From the IMG/VR virus record IMGVR_UViG_3300043411_000541, positions 1-38,574 of that record: a stretch of DNA of 38,574 nucleotides; one strand, 5' to 3'. This document shows, one piece after another, positions 16,499 to 23,165 of this stretch. The first letter of the stretch is position 1. Each line of letters opens with the position of its first letter. The notes below the pieces were generated by a model. It was not told the origin of the DNA. It ran no database searches and was given only the letters and a program-made list of their open reading frames with translations. The translations under genes and the position numbers were made by a program. The DNA comes from a virus.

Positions 16499-17854
16499 TT
16501 ACAGGCTTATTTCATCACCATTATCTATATCAAATCCGTCTTCGTCAGGAATATAGACCTCACCCTTTGGAATAATAGGCTTGTTATATGCGTCCATATA
16601 TATTCTTTCACTCCAATCAGGTCTATTCATTGCTACATACCTAATTGGGTCTACTAAGTCGTCGTTTAGCTTATAAACCTCTGGCTTACTGTATTGGGAA
16701 TCGTCCCTTTTAGGGATAAACTTATAGCCCCCCATTTGTTCGGTAGTTTGTTTACATCTTCTTACAACCTTAAACTTTCCATTTCTTAAATATTGCGTAA
16801 TTCTGTTTATACCAGCCATTACATCATTTACACCTGGAGTTAGGGGCAGTGGTATCTCCATGATTGTAGGGTCTTGTAATTGGTCGTACATACTCATTCC
16901 ACTTGTTTGGTCTGTTCCTTTACTTGCAGGATCAATTATCCACTCTTGTATATCTTGTCGTCTTAATCCGTTTCGTTCAAGTATTCCATTAATAAGTTGC
17001 TCAATATCTTTAGTCGTTGTGTACTGTTTTTGTTCCTCGTCTATCACGTAAAGATTATGTTCCCTATCTTCTGCCATTAGTACGATTCCTGTTGGGTGTT
17101 GCCAACCCACATCAATTCCAATAAAGTATAAAGAATCTTCTGCCCTGTCGTAATTATCGATAAGCATTGATTCATTCCAGTCTGGATATATAAGTCCTGT
17201 AAAACTTTCAAAACTAGCTTCGTACTCTTGCCTAAACATTGCTTCGCTCATTGAAGCCCTTGCCATTTCAACTTCTTCTGGGTCAATATACGGATTGTTA
17301 ATCGTTTTAAAGTTCCATGTTTTATAATTAGGTTTATTCTCTACACTAGGAACAAAGAATGTTTTATATACCCAGTCTTTTCCCTGTGGAGTTGTTGTTA
17401 CCCATACCGAACCCTTGTAGTCCGTTAAAGAAGGTCTTAAAGTCTCCCATACCCTTTGACCTTGGTTATACATAGACGCTTCGTCTAGCCACGCCCAGTG
17501 ATATTTTCTACCTCGACCTATCCTGTCAGGGTCTGCGTATCTGAATACAATTTCAGAACCATTAATTAAAGTTAATCGCATTTCTGACTTATTCCATTCT
17601 CTTATACTTGAATCAGGTATCCAATCCATTACCATTTTCACGTTCACGTCGTTTAAATCTTGATACGTTGGAGCAACTATAATTCCACTGGTTGGCATAC
17701 CCAATTTCTTTGGCATTTGGTCGGCCCAGTACAAGCCCTCTATTGTCCCCGCAATTGACTTTCCAGCCCTACGACCAGCAATGATTGTCCTGTACCTTGC
17801 GGTGCTTTTATGAAACTCATTCTGGTATTTGTGTGGTTTATAACTTTTTTGTAT
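16499..17854 (-). CDS. terL: Terminase large subunit, no conventional start codon
   Basis: The packaging ATPase/nuclease. The Walker A A-G-R-R-A-G-K-S is read around 17755-17780, Walker B is W-A-W-L-D-E-A-S, and the nuclease domain has F-I-G-I-D-V-G-W, W-I-I-D-P-A-S and D-D-L-V-D-P. From 17854 to 16499 it is about 450 residues, normal for the family. The frame is open back to a stop at 17867-17869 and contains no ATG, GTG or TTG before the Walker A motif. The only near-start codon is ATA at 17852-17854, giving I-Q-K-S-Y-K-P-H-K-Y-Q. The first TTG (17734) would delete the ATPase P-loop. The start is therefore ATA, or the protein is made by a frameshift from the overlapping zinc-ribbon gene at an eight-A run, or one base is wrong in the sequence. 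Confidence 0.9.
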   Translation of the reverse strand: MQKSYKPHKYQNEFHKSTARYRTIIAGRRAGKSIAGTIEGLYWADQMPKKLGMPTSGIIVAPTYQDLNDVNVKMVMDWIPDSSIREWNKSEMRLTLINGSEIVFRYADPDRIGRGRKYHWAWLDEASMYNQGQRVWETLRPSLTDYKGSVWVTTTPQGKDWVYKTFFVPSVENKPNYKTWNFKTINNPYIDPEEVEMARASMSEAMFRQEYEASFESFTGLIYPDWNESMLIDNYDRAEDSLYFIGIDVGWQHPTGIVLMAEDREHNLYVIDEEQKQYTTTKDIEQLINGILERNGLRRQDIQEWIIDPASKGTDQTSGMSMYDQLQDPTIMEIPLPLTPGVNDVMAGINRITQYLRNGKFKVVRRCKQTTEQMGGYKFIPKRDDSQYSKPEVYKLNDDLVDPIRYVAMNRPDWSERIYMDAYNKPIIPKGEVYIPDEDGFDIDNGDEISL

Positions 17855-18149
17855 TTTTTTTAGCCTTTATATTATCTACTTCACTATGCAAACACGAATT
17901 GCATATTAAAAACGAACCCTCGTTAATTTCTATTTCAAACAGTTCAGTAAATTCCTTTCCCTGTCTACAGTTTATACATTGATTCAAAGCCACAACCTTC
18001 TCTAACGGTTCTTGAAGTAGTCCATACGCTGGACACTCTGGTAATGTGCAATAACTATACAACCCAAGCCACTTGGACTTCATTTGGTTTAAACAATAAT
18101 TACATGTTCTCACTGAACGTAATGTACTAAACTTATATATTATATTCAC
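17838..18149 (-). CDS. Zinc-ribbon protein overlapping terL
   Basis: A 103-residue protein with several metal-binding pairs: C-N-Y-C near residue 16, C-T-L-P-E-C near 34, C-I-N-C near 58 and C-N-S-C near 83. It ends in a lysine-rich tail (K-A-K-K-N-T-K-K-L). Some such small zinc proteins next to terminases resemble terminase small subunits or HNH relatives, but the H-N-H residues are not evident here. Its last 17 bases overlap the terminase frame in the +1 phase, beginning in a run of eight A residues. It starts at the stop of the exonuclease gene. Confidence 0.6.
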   Translation of the reverse strand: MNIIYKFSTLRSVRTCNYCLNQMKSKWLGLYSYCTLPECPAYGLLQEPLEKVVALNQCINCRQGKEFTELFEIEINEGSFLICNSCLHSEVDNIKAKKNTKKL

Positions 18150-18919
18150 TAGACTTGGTTCACATACTTCACATCTGAATTAAGAGTAACCCTACCCGAC
18201 ACCCAAGTACCACAATCCTTACACTGATACCTTTTCCTTTTGCCTACGTTGGAGAATGTATATCCACCCTTTCGGAAGTTCTCCCCGTTACACTTTGGGC
18301 AAGTGTCGGGCATATCATTTAATAGTGCCATGTTAGGATGTGACTTCATCCACGGTCTTAATCTTAGATAAAGCTTTTCTTCTAGTTCAACGTCTATCTT
18401 GTTATAATCCTTCATCATCTTCCACGCCTTCTTTTCACCCATTAATACCTTCCTCCACATAGCCCAACCTTCGTGTTCCATTTTATGACCAAACCCAAAC
18501 TGTCCACATAAATCGTCTAATTTATTTCTACTAAATCTTCCAATCCTTTTTGCTTCCTTTTTGGTGTCAATCTGTTTGTATGGTGCAGGCGGATTCATAC
18601 CATGTACTATCATTCTTGAGTTAGCAGTCTTTTGATCAAAACTATCTCCATTATGTGCCACCACTATATCCGCTTCTTCAAACAACTCATGTATCTTTTT
18701 TACCACCTGTTTATCGTTTAATACCCCAGGTTTATATCCTTTAAAATCGTCTTGACCAATCACCCTTACATTCTTGTCTCCTAACCACTTATACGCAAAG
18801 CATAGTATTGTAGGCTCTTGTATAATCTCAAGGGCGTTGCTTTCGTATGCACCCCAGTTGTAGCTTATCATTGGACTTGTTTCTATATCCCAAATCAGCG
18901 TTTTTGCTTCCCCCTCCAT
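18149..18919 (-). CDS. DnaQ-like 3'-5' exonuclease with C-terminal zinc ribbon
   Basis: A 256-residue RNase H-fold nuclease of the DEDDy type. Motif I is W-D-I-E-T (D11, E13), motif II is V-A-H-N-G-D-S-F-D (D92, D95) and motif III is Y-N-K-I-D-V (Y172, D176). A zinc ribbon with C207/C210 and C233/C236 is appended. It degrades single-stranded DNA or RNA ends using two metal ions. The zinc ribbon probably supplies nucleic-acid binding. It lies among packaging genes and not replication genes, so a role in DNA repair, recombination or host-nucleic-acid turnover is possible. The start has no Shine-Dalgarno. Confidence 0.82.
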   Translation of the reverse strand: MEGEAKTLIWDIETSPMISYNWGAYESNALEIIQEPTILCFAYKWLGDKNVRVIGQDDFKGYKPGVLNDKQVVKKIHELFEEADIVVAHNGDSFDQKTANSRMIVHGMNPPAPYKQIDTKKEAKRIGRFSRNKLDDLCGQFGFGHKMEHEGWAMWRKVLMGEKKAWKMMKDYNKIDVELEEKLYLRLRPWMKSHPNMALLNDMPDTCPKCNGENFRKGGYTFSNVGKRKRYQCKDCGTWVSGRVTLNSDVKYVNQV

Positions 18920-18941
18920 TGTTTTAGGCAGTTAAAATAAA

Positions 18942-19829
18942 CTACTCTCCGTACACTCTGTAAAAATCTACCGTCTCTTTAATAACTTCGTTCAAATCTC
19001 TATATTCAATTGGGAATGGATTCTCAGCAACTACTGTTGAACCTGGTGTTTCTCCATCTCTCATAGGTACTTCGACAATTTCACTCTTTGAATCACACGC
19101 TTTAATAATCATTTGTGCAATCTCAAATACCGTTGGTGCTAGTCCTGTACCAGCTTCTACTTTAGTAGCAGGAGCAGTCTTGCCACTAGCGATATTCTCT
19201 AAATGGCTTACTAATACCTTAGCTACATCTCCAGCATAAATCATGTCCATCTTTGAGCAATTATCTCTACCACCGTATACAGTAATAGGTTCATCTTTTA
19301 ATGCTTGAGTAATGAATGTAGCCATAATCTTACCCGTATTCTTTACTTTCTGTCGTGGTCCTACGGCGTTTAATGCCCTTACAACACCACCTCTAACTCC
19401 TCTATACTTTGAATACTTCATGACTTCCCGTTCTGCAGCCATTTTAGTGTTTGAGTAATTGTTATGTTCAAAAAAATTACCTACTGATATATAAACCATA
19501 GGAACATCAAAAGTCTCACAAGCGTCTAAGGTATTTAAAATACCAAGCACATTGTTCTCATACCATGGCCAAACGTCTTCTGTATGCTTAGTACCTAGAA
19601 TTGCTGCTAAGTGAATTACACCGTCTACCTGCTCTACTAATTTATGAGCCAGAGCCTTATCCCTAACGTCTCCTAAATAAATTTCATCAGGGATTTCTCT
19701 TTTAGTTAATCCTTTGACCGTTCTCATACTTCTTTGTAGCCCTACTACATAGTATCCTCGATCGTGTAGTTCTCCTACAACATAACTAGGAATGAAGCCA
19801 TTTGTTCCCGAAACTAAGCATTTCTTCAT
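18942..19829 (-). CDS. NAD-dependent sugar-nucleotide epimerase/dehydratase (extended SDR)
   Basis: A 295-residue extended short-chain dehydrogenase. The Rossmann motif is S-G-T-N-G-F-I-P (residues 7-14; the third glycine is replaced by proline). D-V-R-D is near 54-57, H-L-A-A at 73-76, and the catalytic Y-S-N-T-K at 125-129 (Y125, K129). The C-terminal part matches the UDP-sugar-binding half of the family. It converts a nucleotide sugar, probably as donor supply for the two glycosyltransferases encoded here. It is preceded by an AT-rich leader without Shine-Dalgarno. Confidence 0.85.
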   Translation of the reverse strand: MKKCLVSGTNGFIPSYVVGELHDRGYYVVGLQRSMRTVKGLTKREIPDEIYLGDVRDKALAHKLVEQVDGVIHLAAILGTKHTEDVWPWYENNVLGILNTLDACETFDVPMVYISVGNFFEHNNYSNTKMAAEREVMKYSKYRGVRGGVVRALNAVGPRQKVKNTGKIMATFITQALKDEPITVYGGRDNCSKMDMIYAGDVAKVLVSHLENIASGKTAPATKVEAGTGLAPTVFEIAQMIIKACDSKSEIVEVPMRDGETPGSTVVAENPFPIEYRDLNEVIKETVDFYRVYGE

Positions 19830-19840
19830 TTTAAATAAAA

Positions 19841-20038
19841 TTATAATTTAAATAACTTTGTAGCCAATCCCCAATTATTTTTCAAATCATATTGACGATG
19901 GCACTTGTAACATAATATCCACCAAGATTCTTTACTTCTAGTGTATGACCAATCTTTACTTGCTAGGTTTAGTAATATCCTTAAACACTTTTCACGTCCC
20001 GCTGGAGTTACTACTATTACTTTTGTTCCGTTAATCAT
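19841..20038 (-). CDS. Short HNH-like fragment
   Basis: A 65-residue protein with A-G-R-E-K-C-L-R-I-L-L-N near the middle and W-W-I-L-C-Y-K-C-H-R-Q-Y-D at 42-54. The C-Y-K-C-H-x-x-Y-D block resembles the end of small HNH or zinc-ribbon endonucleases; the N-terminal HNH half is absent or very divergent. It may be a complete small zinc protein or a decayed nuclease. Its ATG overlaps the stop of the glycosyltransferase gene in an ATGA arrangement. Confidence 0.45.
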   Translation of the reverse strand: MINGTKVIVVTPAGREKCLRILLNLASKDWSYTRSKESWWILCYKCHRQYDLKNNWGLATKLFKL

Positions 20039-20991
20039 AATCCGTTATAATAACCCTTACTTAATTCGTCCTTACTTAATCTGTCGTATCTCTTTAACAA
20101 ATCTGTGTTCTGGAATATATGTGGCTTCTGGTGTGGTGAAAACGTAAAATGAGAAACGAAGGCGTCAGGACAAATGATATTACTTCTACCAGTCACAAGT
20201 GGTATCTTTTCAGTTAGCCATATTTCCTCGTCTAAATCCTCAAACTTACCATCAAACTGTGCATAATCACTCCCAAAGATTGCAAAATTACTTATACTGA
20301 ATCTGCTAGCATCTGTTAGTAAATATCCATCACCATTCCAACTTACCCTTTTATCCTCTGTATCATCAACACCACCCTTAAAAAACAAATCCTTAACAGT
20401 TCCCCCTTTAATTTTTCCAAGTAATACCTCATGTAAGTATTCAGCAAACTCTCCACTACCCCATCCAACATCATCCATACACCACGTAGTGCAAGCTCCA
20501 TAATCAAACATAATATTACCCTCCTGCTGGTGTAGGAAACTAATAATTGCGTTATTCCAAATGTTACCAAAAACCGCCCAATACTCTGGGTGTTCTAATC
20601 TAAACCTAACAATATTCTTAAAGAAGTCATCCTCTATATAAACAATATCATCATCAAACCTAATGTAGATGGTGTCGGGATCAACACAATACTCAAAGAA
20701 TCTCCCTGTATTCCATTGTAACGGCCCATAATCACTTCTTGCCCTATCCTCTGGTGTGTTCTCGCCCTTATGATAGAACTTGTATCCTTCTGGTAATTGG
20801 TAAACTTTAAATAACGAATCCCTTTTTGCTAAATCGTGTATATAATCAATATCAGATTCAACGTCTGTATTTTGCCACAACATAACCTCATCAATCACAT
20901 CTCTATGCTTCTGGAAATATCGTACTAAAATGGAAAGTGTTTGTCGCCTGCCCGCTGCTACGAATGGTTTAATCTTGTATCCCTCTATCAT
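20035..20991 (-). CDS. GT-A-like glycosyltransferase
   Basis: A 318-residue soluble protein. The DxD motif is R-F-D-D-D-I-V-Y-I (D113-D115), which binds the metal and nucleotide sugar in GT-A enzymes. The N-terminal F-V-A-A-G-R-R-Q-T-L-S-I-L (residues 10-22) and D-E-V-M-L-W-Q-N-T-D fit the nucleotide-binding strand arrangement. The C-terminal part has W-N-G-D-G-Y-L-L-T and several tryptophans that could form the acceptor site. It probably transfers a sugar to a glycan, protein or DNA. It has its own promoter (21031-21060) and opens a cassette with the epimerase. Confidence 0.7.
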   Translation of the reverse strand: MIEGYKIKPFVAAGRRQTLSILVRYFQKHRDVIDEVMLWQNTDVESDIDYIHDLAKRDSLFKVYQLPEGYKFYHKGENTPEDRARSDYGPLQWNTGRFFEYCVDPDTIYIRFDDDIVYIEDDFFKNIVRFRLEHPEYWAVFGNIWNNAIISFLHQQEGNIMFDYGACTTWCMDDVGWGSGEFAEYLHEVLLGKIKGGTVKDLFFKGGVDDTEDKRVSWNGDGYLLTDASRFSISNFAIFGSDYAQFDGKFEDLDEEIWLTEKIPLVTGRSNIICPDAFVSHFTFSPHQKPHIFQNTDLLKRYDRLSKDELSKGYYNGL

Positions 20992-21030
20992 TAATAGATT
21001 TATAAACTGATTTCCCCACCTTATGGATAT

Positions 21031-21060
21031 AGATTACCATTAAACCCTATAGGTTGTCAA
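21031..21060 (-). promoter_or_regulatory. Sigma70 promoter for the glycosylation cassette
   Basis: Minus strand: perfect -35 TTGACA (21055-21060), 18-base spacer beginning ACCTATAGG, -10 TAATCT (21031-21036) preceded by TGG. This is the best -35 of the genome. The predicted leader is about 33 bases. Confidence 0.82.
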
Positions 21061-21061
21061 T

Positions 21062-21472
21062 TATATATAGTCTGTTATTTAATACCTAACGGTTGCCTGA
21101 AGACCGAAACTCACTCCCTACTAATAGGAAGTTTGAATAGTTCACAAAGGCGTGATTATATAACCAAGTAAATGGTGTGTGATTCAAAACATGTTTATTG
21201 TCACAGTGTAGCTACCACTGGGCGGATTCCTCATCCGTGCTTTCCGTTCATAGTCTATACCTAACGTATAGCCGTCAGACCGTTTGTAACCCTCCCTTGC
21301 CTTCTATGGCACGTTACGATCCTATTCCAAGGTGTACTGTGTTACCCGTACATATACCATAACTACTCCAGAATTAACTGGTAATCCCCCTCGGTCATAC
21401 CAACCAACTCTCTAATTCAAAACAATAAGGTGCACCCATATTGTAAACATGTCCTTGATTCAACACCAAGAT
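21062..21472 (-). ncRNA. Large structured RNA candidate B
   Basis: About 410 bases without a credible gene, starting just after promoter 21480-21508. A 9-bp long-range helix (21444-21452 with 21189-21197) encloses a multibranched core. Local helices: 21454-21457/21467-21470; 21422-21427/21439-21444; 21368-21371/21378-21381; 21286-21290/21341-21345 with 21295-21299/21328-21332 inside; 21255-21260/21266-21271; 21223-21227/21233-21237; 21204-21208/21216-21220; 21113-21120/21125-21132; 21090-21093/21103-21106. The 8-bp helix near the 3' end includes a G-U pair in the minus-strand RNA that would be a C-A mismatch on the plus strand, supporting the strand. It may belong with the large phage-associated RNAs such as ROOL or GOLLD in kind, but I cannot match it to any of them. 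Confidence 0.72.
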
Positions 21473-21479
21473 ACAATAT

Positions 21480-21508
21480 ATTATACCATAAAGACTATAG
21501 GCCGTCTA
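21480..21508 (-). promoter_or_regulatory. Sigma70-like promoter for RNA candidate B
   Basis: Minus strand: -35 TAGACG (21503-21508), 17-base spacer beginning GCCTATAG, extended -10 TGGTATAAT (hexamer 21480-21485). The predicted start is near 21473, immediately before the structured stretch and far from any gene start. Confidence 0.8.
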
Positions 21509-21514
21509 ATTCTC

Positions 21515-21660
21515 TTTAATCTGGACGCTGATTAGCCCCGTACTTCCTCACTGTCAACGGTATTTGCGTAACTACAGGCTAGGCGGTCTTATATACGTAA
21601 CTCAACCACCGCTTTTTCATCAGACCAGCGTTGTGAGTGATTTGCTGTCGCCCAGATTGA
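21515..21660 (-). ncRNA. Structured RNA candidate A
   Basis: A 145-base folded domain. The strand 21518-21530 pairs in two coaxial pieces, with 21652-21658 (7 bp) and with 21626-21631 (6 bp). Inside are 21583-21587/21608-21612 (5 bp) and 21538-21541/21557-21560 (4 bp). It lies between a small membrane-protein gene and the promoter of RNA B. It could be a separate RNA, a 3' structural element of the upstream mRNA, or an upstream domain of RNA B. The strand is not decided by the pairs seen, and minus is inferred from the neighbours. Confidence 0.55.
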
Positions 21661-21666
21661 AAAGAA

Positions 21667-21804
21667 CTACTCAATATTAATAAATAAAAGAACAATAAAC
21701 ACTAACCAGAAGTTCCAACCAAATAACAAACAGATCAACAAAGCAATTAGTATCTTTGGTACTAAAGCCACAAACAAAACTATTAAGCTAACTATTATTT
21801 CCAT
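21667..21804 (-). CDS. Small hydrophobic membrane protein
   Basis: A 45-residue protein, almost all hydrophobic, with two possible membrane segments: L-I-V-L-F-V-A-L-V near the start, and F-G-W-N-F-W-L-V-F-I-V-L-L-F near the end. Its ATG is read out of frame from the last codons of the small-terminase gene (17-base overlap), which suggests translational coupling. It could be a small membrane effector or holin-like peptide; nothing specific can be claimed. The ATG-to-stop frame is clean and continuous with the operon. Confidence 0.5.
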   Translation of the reverse strand: MEIIVSLIVLFVALVPKILIALLICLLFGWNFWLVFIVLLFINIE

Positions 21805-22159
21805 CTTTAAAGTCCCCTACAAATATTCCTGCTTCAATCCTTTCTCCTTTACTTGTAACATCAACGTTCGCCGTTGGGCTCATTTCGTCCCTTTCTTTTC
21901 TCTCTAACCACCATTTACTTGTATTCTCGTCACCACTATCAATCTTTGCAACTAGGTTAGTTCTTGCTATTGTGTTTACTTCGTTTTGCCATGCAGTTAC
22001 TTTTAATAGAAGCTCAGGATCATTCTTTAACCATTCAGTTACTGTTGGCTGTGGTATTCCTGCGTACTGACAAGCCTTCGTTGATGAGTAACCTAACTTA
22101 TAATAAGGCTTTAATACTTCCATGACTTTTTCTCTATCCCAAGGTATTCCCTGTGCCAT
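21788..22159 (-). CDS. terS: Probable terminase small subunit
   Basis: A 123-residue protein with an N-terminal helix-turn-helix: V-L-K-P-Y-Y-K-L-G-Y-S-S-T-K-A-C-Q-Y-A-G-I (residues 15-35), then P-Q-P-T-V-T-E-W-L and a linker helix (W-Q-N-E-V-N-T-I-A-R). The C-terminal tail is D/E/K-rich (M-S-P-T-A-N-V-D-V). This HTH plus oligomerisation-helix plan matches phage small terminases, which recognise the packaging site and deliver DNA to the large subunit. The gene is about 4 kb upstream of terL with the glycosylation and RNA block in between, so the pair is split. An alternative is a HTH regulator. Confidence 0.65.
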   Translation of the reverse strand: MAQGIPWDREKVMEVLKPYYKLGYSSTKACQYAGIPQPTVTEWLKNDPELLLKVTAWQNEVNTIARTNLVAKIDSGDENTSKWWLERKERDEMSPTANVDVTSKGERIEAGIFVGDFKDGNNS

Positions 22160-22404
22160 TATTGTATTGCTAATATATTCTTGTATTCTATAACTAAATA
22201 GTCTTCTATCGTTCCGCTATCAGATGAGTAATAAATTACATCACCCTCTTTTATATCTGTAATATCACTTGAAACAAATACCACTTTAGCTATCTTATCT
22301 TCTTTGTCGTCTGGAATGTATAGCCCCGTTTTAGAAACTTCTTTTGCCTCCCTTACTTCCTTTACTGCCAACACTCTTTCACCCAATACTCTAATTGTCT
22401 GCAT
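22159..22404 (-). CDS. GroES-like co-chaperonin
   Basis: An 81-residue protein starting MQTIRVLGERVLAVKEV. It has the GroES layout: an N-terminal R-V-L-G-E-R-V-L strand, a mobile-loop region around residues 18-30 ending G-L-Y-I-P-D, a K-V-V-F-V-S strand, and the I-K-E-G-D-V-I-Y-Y-S turn (about 51-60) followed by Y-L-V-I-E-Y-K-N-I-L-A-I. I chose the start at 22404 because residue 1 then matches the family and AAGG/AAAGGA lie 4 and 9 bases upstream; the longer frame to 22443 adds a foreign N-terminus. Like T4 gp31, it may pair with host GroEL to fold the capsid protein. It starts inside the end of the 22391-22630 gene. Confidence 0.82.
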   Translation of the reverse strand: MQTIRVLGERVLAVKEVREAKEVSKTGLYIPDDKEDKIAKVVFVSSDITDIKEGDVIYYSSDSGTIEDYLVIEYKNILAIQ

Positions 22405-22630
22405 TAGCCTTGATCCTTTCAAGTAACTTATTAAGATTATCAACCATTAACTCAAATTGGTCTAATGTTAATGTGTAATCCGAATACTCAATGTCTTTTC
22501 TCTCTGTTAGTGCGAGTATGTATTCGCCAGCCTGAATAGTTACTTCTTCCACTGCTGGAATATCCGATACCTCTACCAATTCAACATCAACTGTAACCCC
22601 ACCTTTGCTACTTGAGTAGCTTCCTATCAT
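22391..22630 (-). CDS. Hypothetical protein, leaderless start
   Basis: A 79-residue protein, acidic, with a beta-rich first half (V-T-V-D-V-E-L-V-E-V) and a C-terminal helix (F-E-L-M-V-D-N-L-N-K-L-L-E-R-I). No family is recognised. It opens the GroES-terS transcription unit. The -10 box TATAAT ends six bases before the ATG, so the mRNA should begin at the start codon. Its last 14 bases hold the GroES-like start. Confidence 0.55.
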   Translation of the reverse strand: MIGSYSSSKGGVTVDVELVEVSDIPAVEEVTIQAGEYILALTERKDIEYSDYTLTLDQFELMVDNLNKLLERIKANADN

Positions 22631-22636
22631 GTATAT

Positions 22637-22666
22637 ATTATATCATAATTTAAATAACTTTAATAC
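22637..22666 (-). promoter_or_regulatory. Extended -10 promoter for the GroES-terS unit
   Basis: Minus strand: TATGATATAAT (-10 hexamer 22637-22642), with only a weak -35 candidate GTATTA (22661-22666). It closely resembles the -10 region at 16468-16473, including the leaderless spacing to the ATG, but has no CCTATAG element. Confidence 0.62.
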
Positions 22667-23110
22667 CTACTTACCAATTAACCCCTTATACTTTAACCTG
22701 TATTTGTCCGCTATTTCTATTAAATCCACCCTTGACAGTTTAAAAATCTGCTGGCTTAATATTGTCTTTGTTGTAAATTCCTCTAATCCGTATCTTTGTA
22801 TATACCAAATATGATATTTTGCGTAATTACCCCCAAGTCCTCCGTACCCAACGGATTTATTACAATGACTGCATTGAATGTTTACCAATCGTTCATCAAA
22901 GAGGATTGAATCGTGCCTTCCGTCTATACAATGACCCGCTTGAAGCTGTTTGAATGGACAATATTGACCACAGGTAACACAACACCCGCCATCTAGGCTT
23001 CCTGTTTGTTCTAGGCAGTCTCTAGCCCTTATAAATAGACTAAACCACCTCCACGCAGTCTTATTGATATTTGTTTTCTTTCGAGTTTTCTTTTTGGGCA
23101 GTTTACTCAT
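22667..23110 (-). CDS. NinG/Rap-like zinc recombination protein
   Basis: A 147-residue, basic, cysteine-rich protein. The N-terminus is K/R-rich (residues 1-15), then W-R-W-F-S-L-F-I-R-A-R-D. A zinc/HNH-like core has C-C-V-T-C-G (about 43-48), H-C-I-D-G-R-H (about 61-67) and I-Q-C-S-H-C-N (about 78-84). This cysteine-histidine spacing matches lambda NinG (Rap), which acts on Holliday junctions and other branched DNA during phage recombination. It is the last gene of the early block and has its own TTGACA promoter. Partner: the ERF annealing protein at 31064-31678. Confidence 0.75.
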   Translation of the reverse strand: MSKLPKKKTRKKTNINKTAWRWFSLFIRARDCLEQTGSLDGGCCVTCGQYCPFKQLQAGHCIDGRHDSILFDERLVNIQCSHCNKSVGYGGLGGNYAKYHIWYIQRYGLEEFTTKTILSQQIFKLSRVDLIEIADKYRLKYKGLIGK

Positions 23111-23135
23111 TTATTTTTGGGCTTATTTTAATACA

Positions 23136-23165
23136 ACATTACACCCCATAGACTTACACTGTCAA
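23136..23165 (-). promoter_or_regulatory. Sigma70 promoter for the ninG-like gene
   Basis: Minus strand: consensus -35 TTGACA (23160-23165), 18-base spacer, -10 TAATGT (23136-23141) preceded by GTG. A second -10-like sequence follows closely. The -35 overlaps the end of the small zinc-protein gene at 23166. Confidence 0.72.

Noticed and set aside
16499-17734. TTG at 17734 as terminase start
   Set aside because: It would remove the Walker A motif, which is intact in the same frame just upstream.
21617-21623. CTGATGA on the minus strand resembling a hammerhead ribozyme core
   Set aside because: A stem follows, but the required GAAA and the third helix with a cleavage triplet are missing, so the match is probably chance.
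22159-22443. The longer GroES-like frame starting at 22443
   Set aside because: The extra 13 residues do not match GroES and overlap the upstream gene. The start at 22404 fits the family and has AAGG in front.
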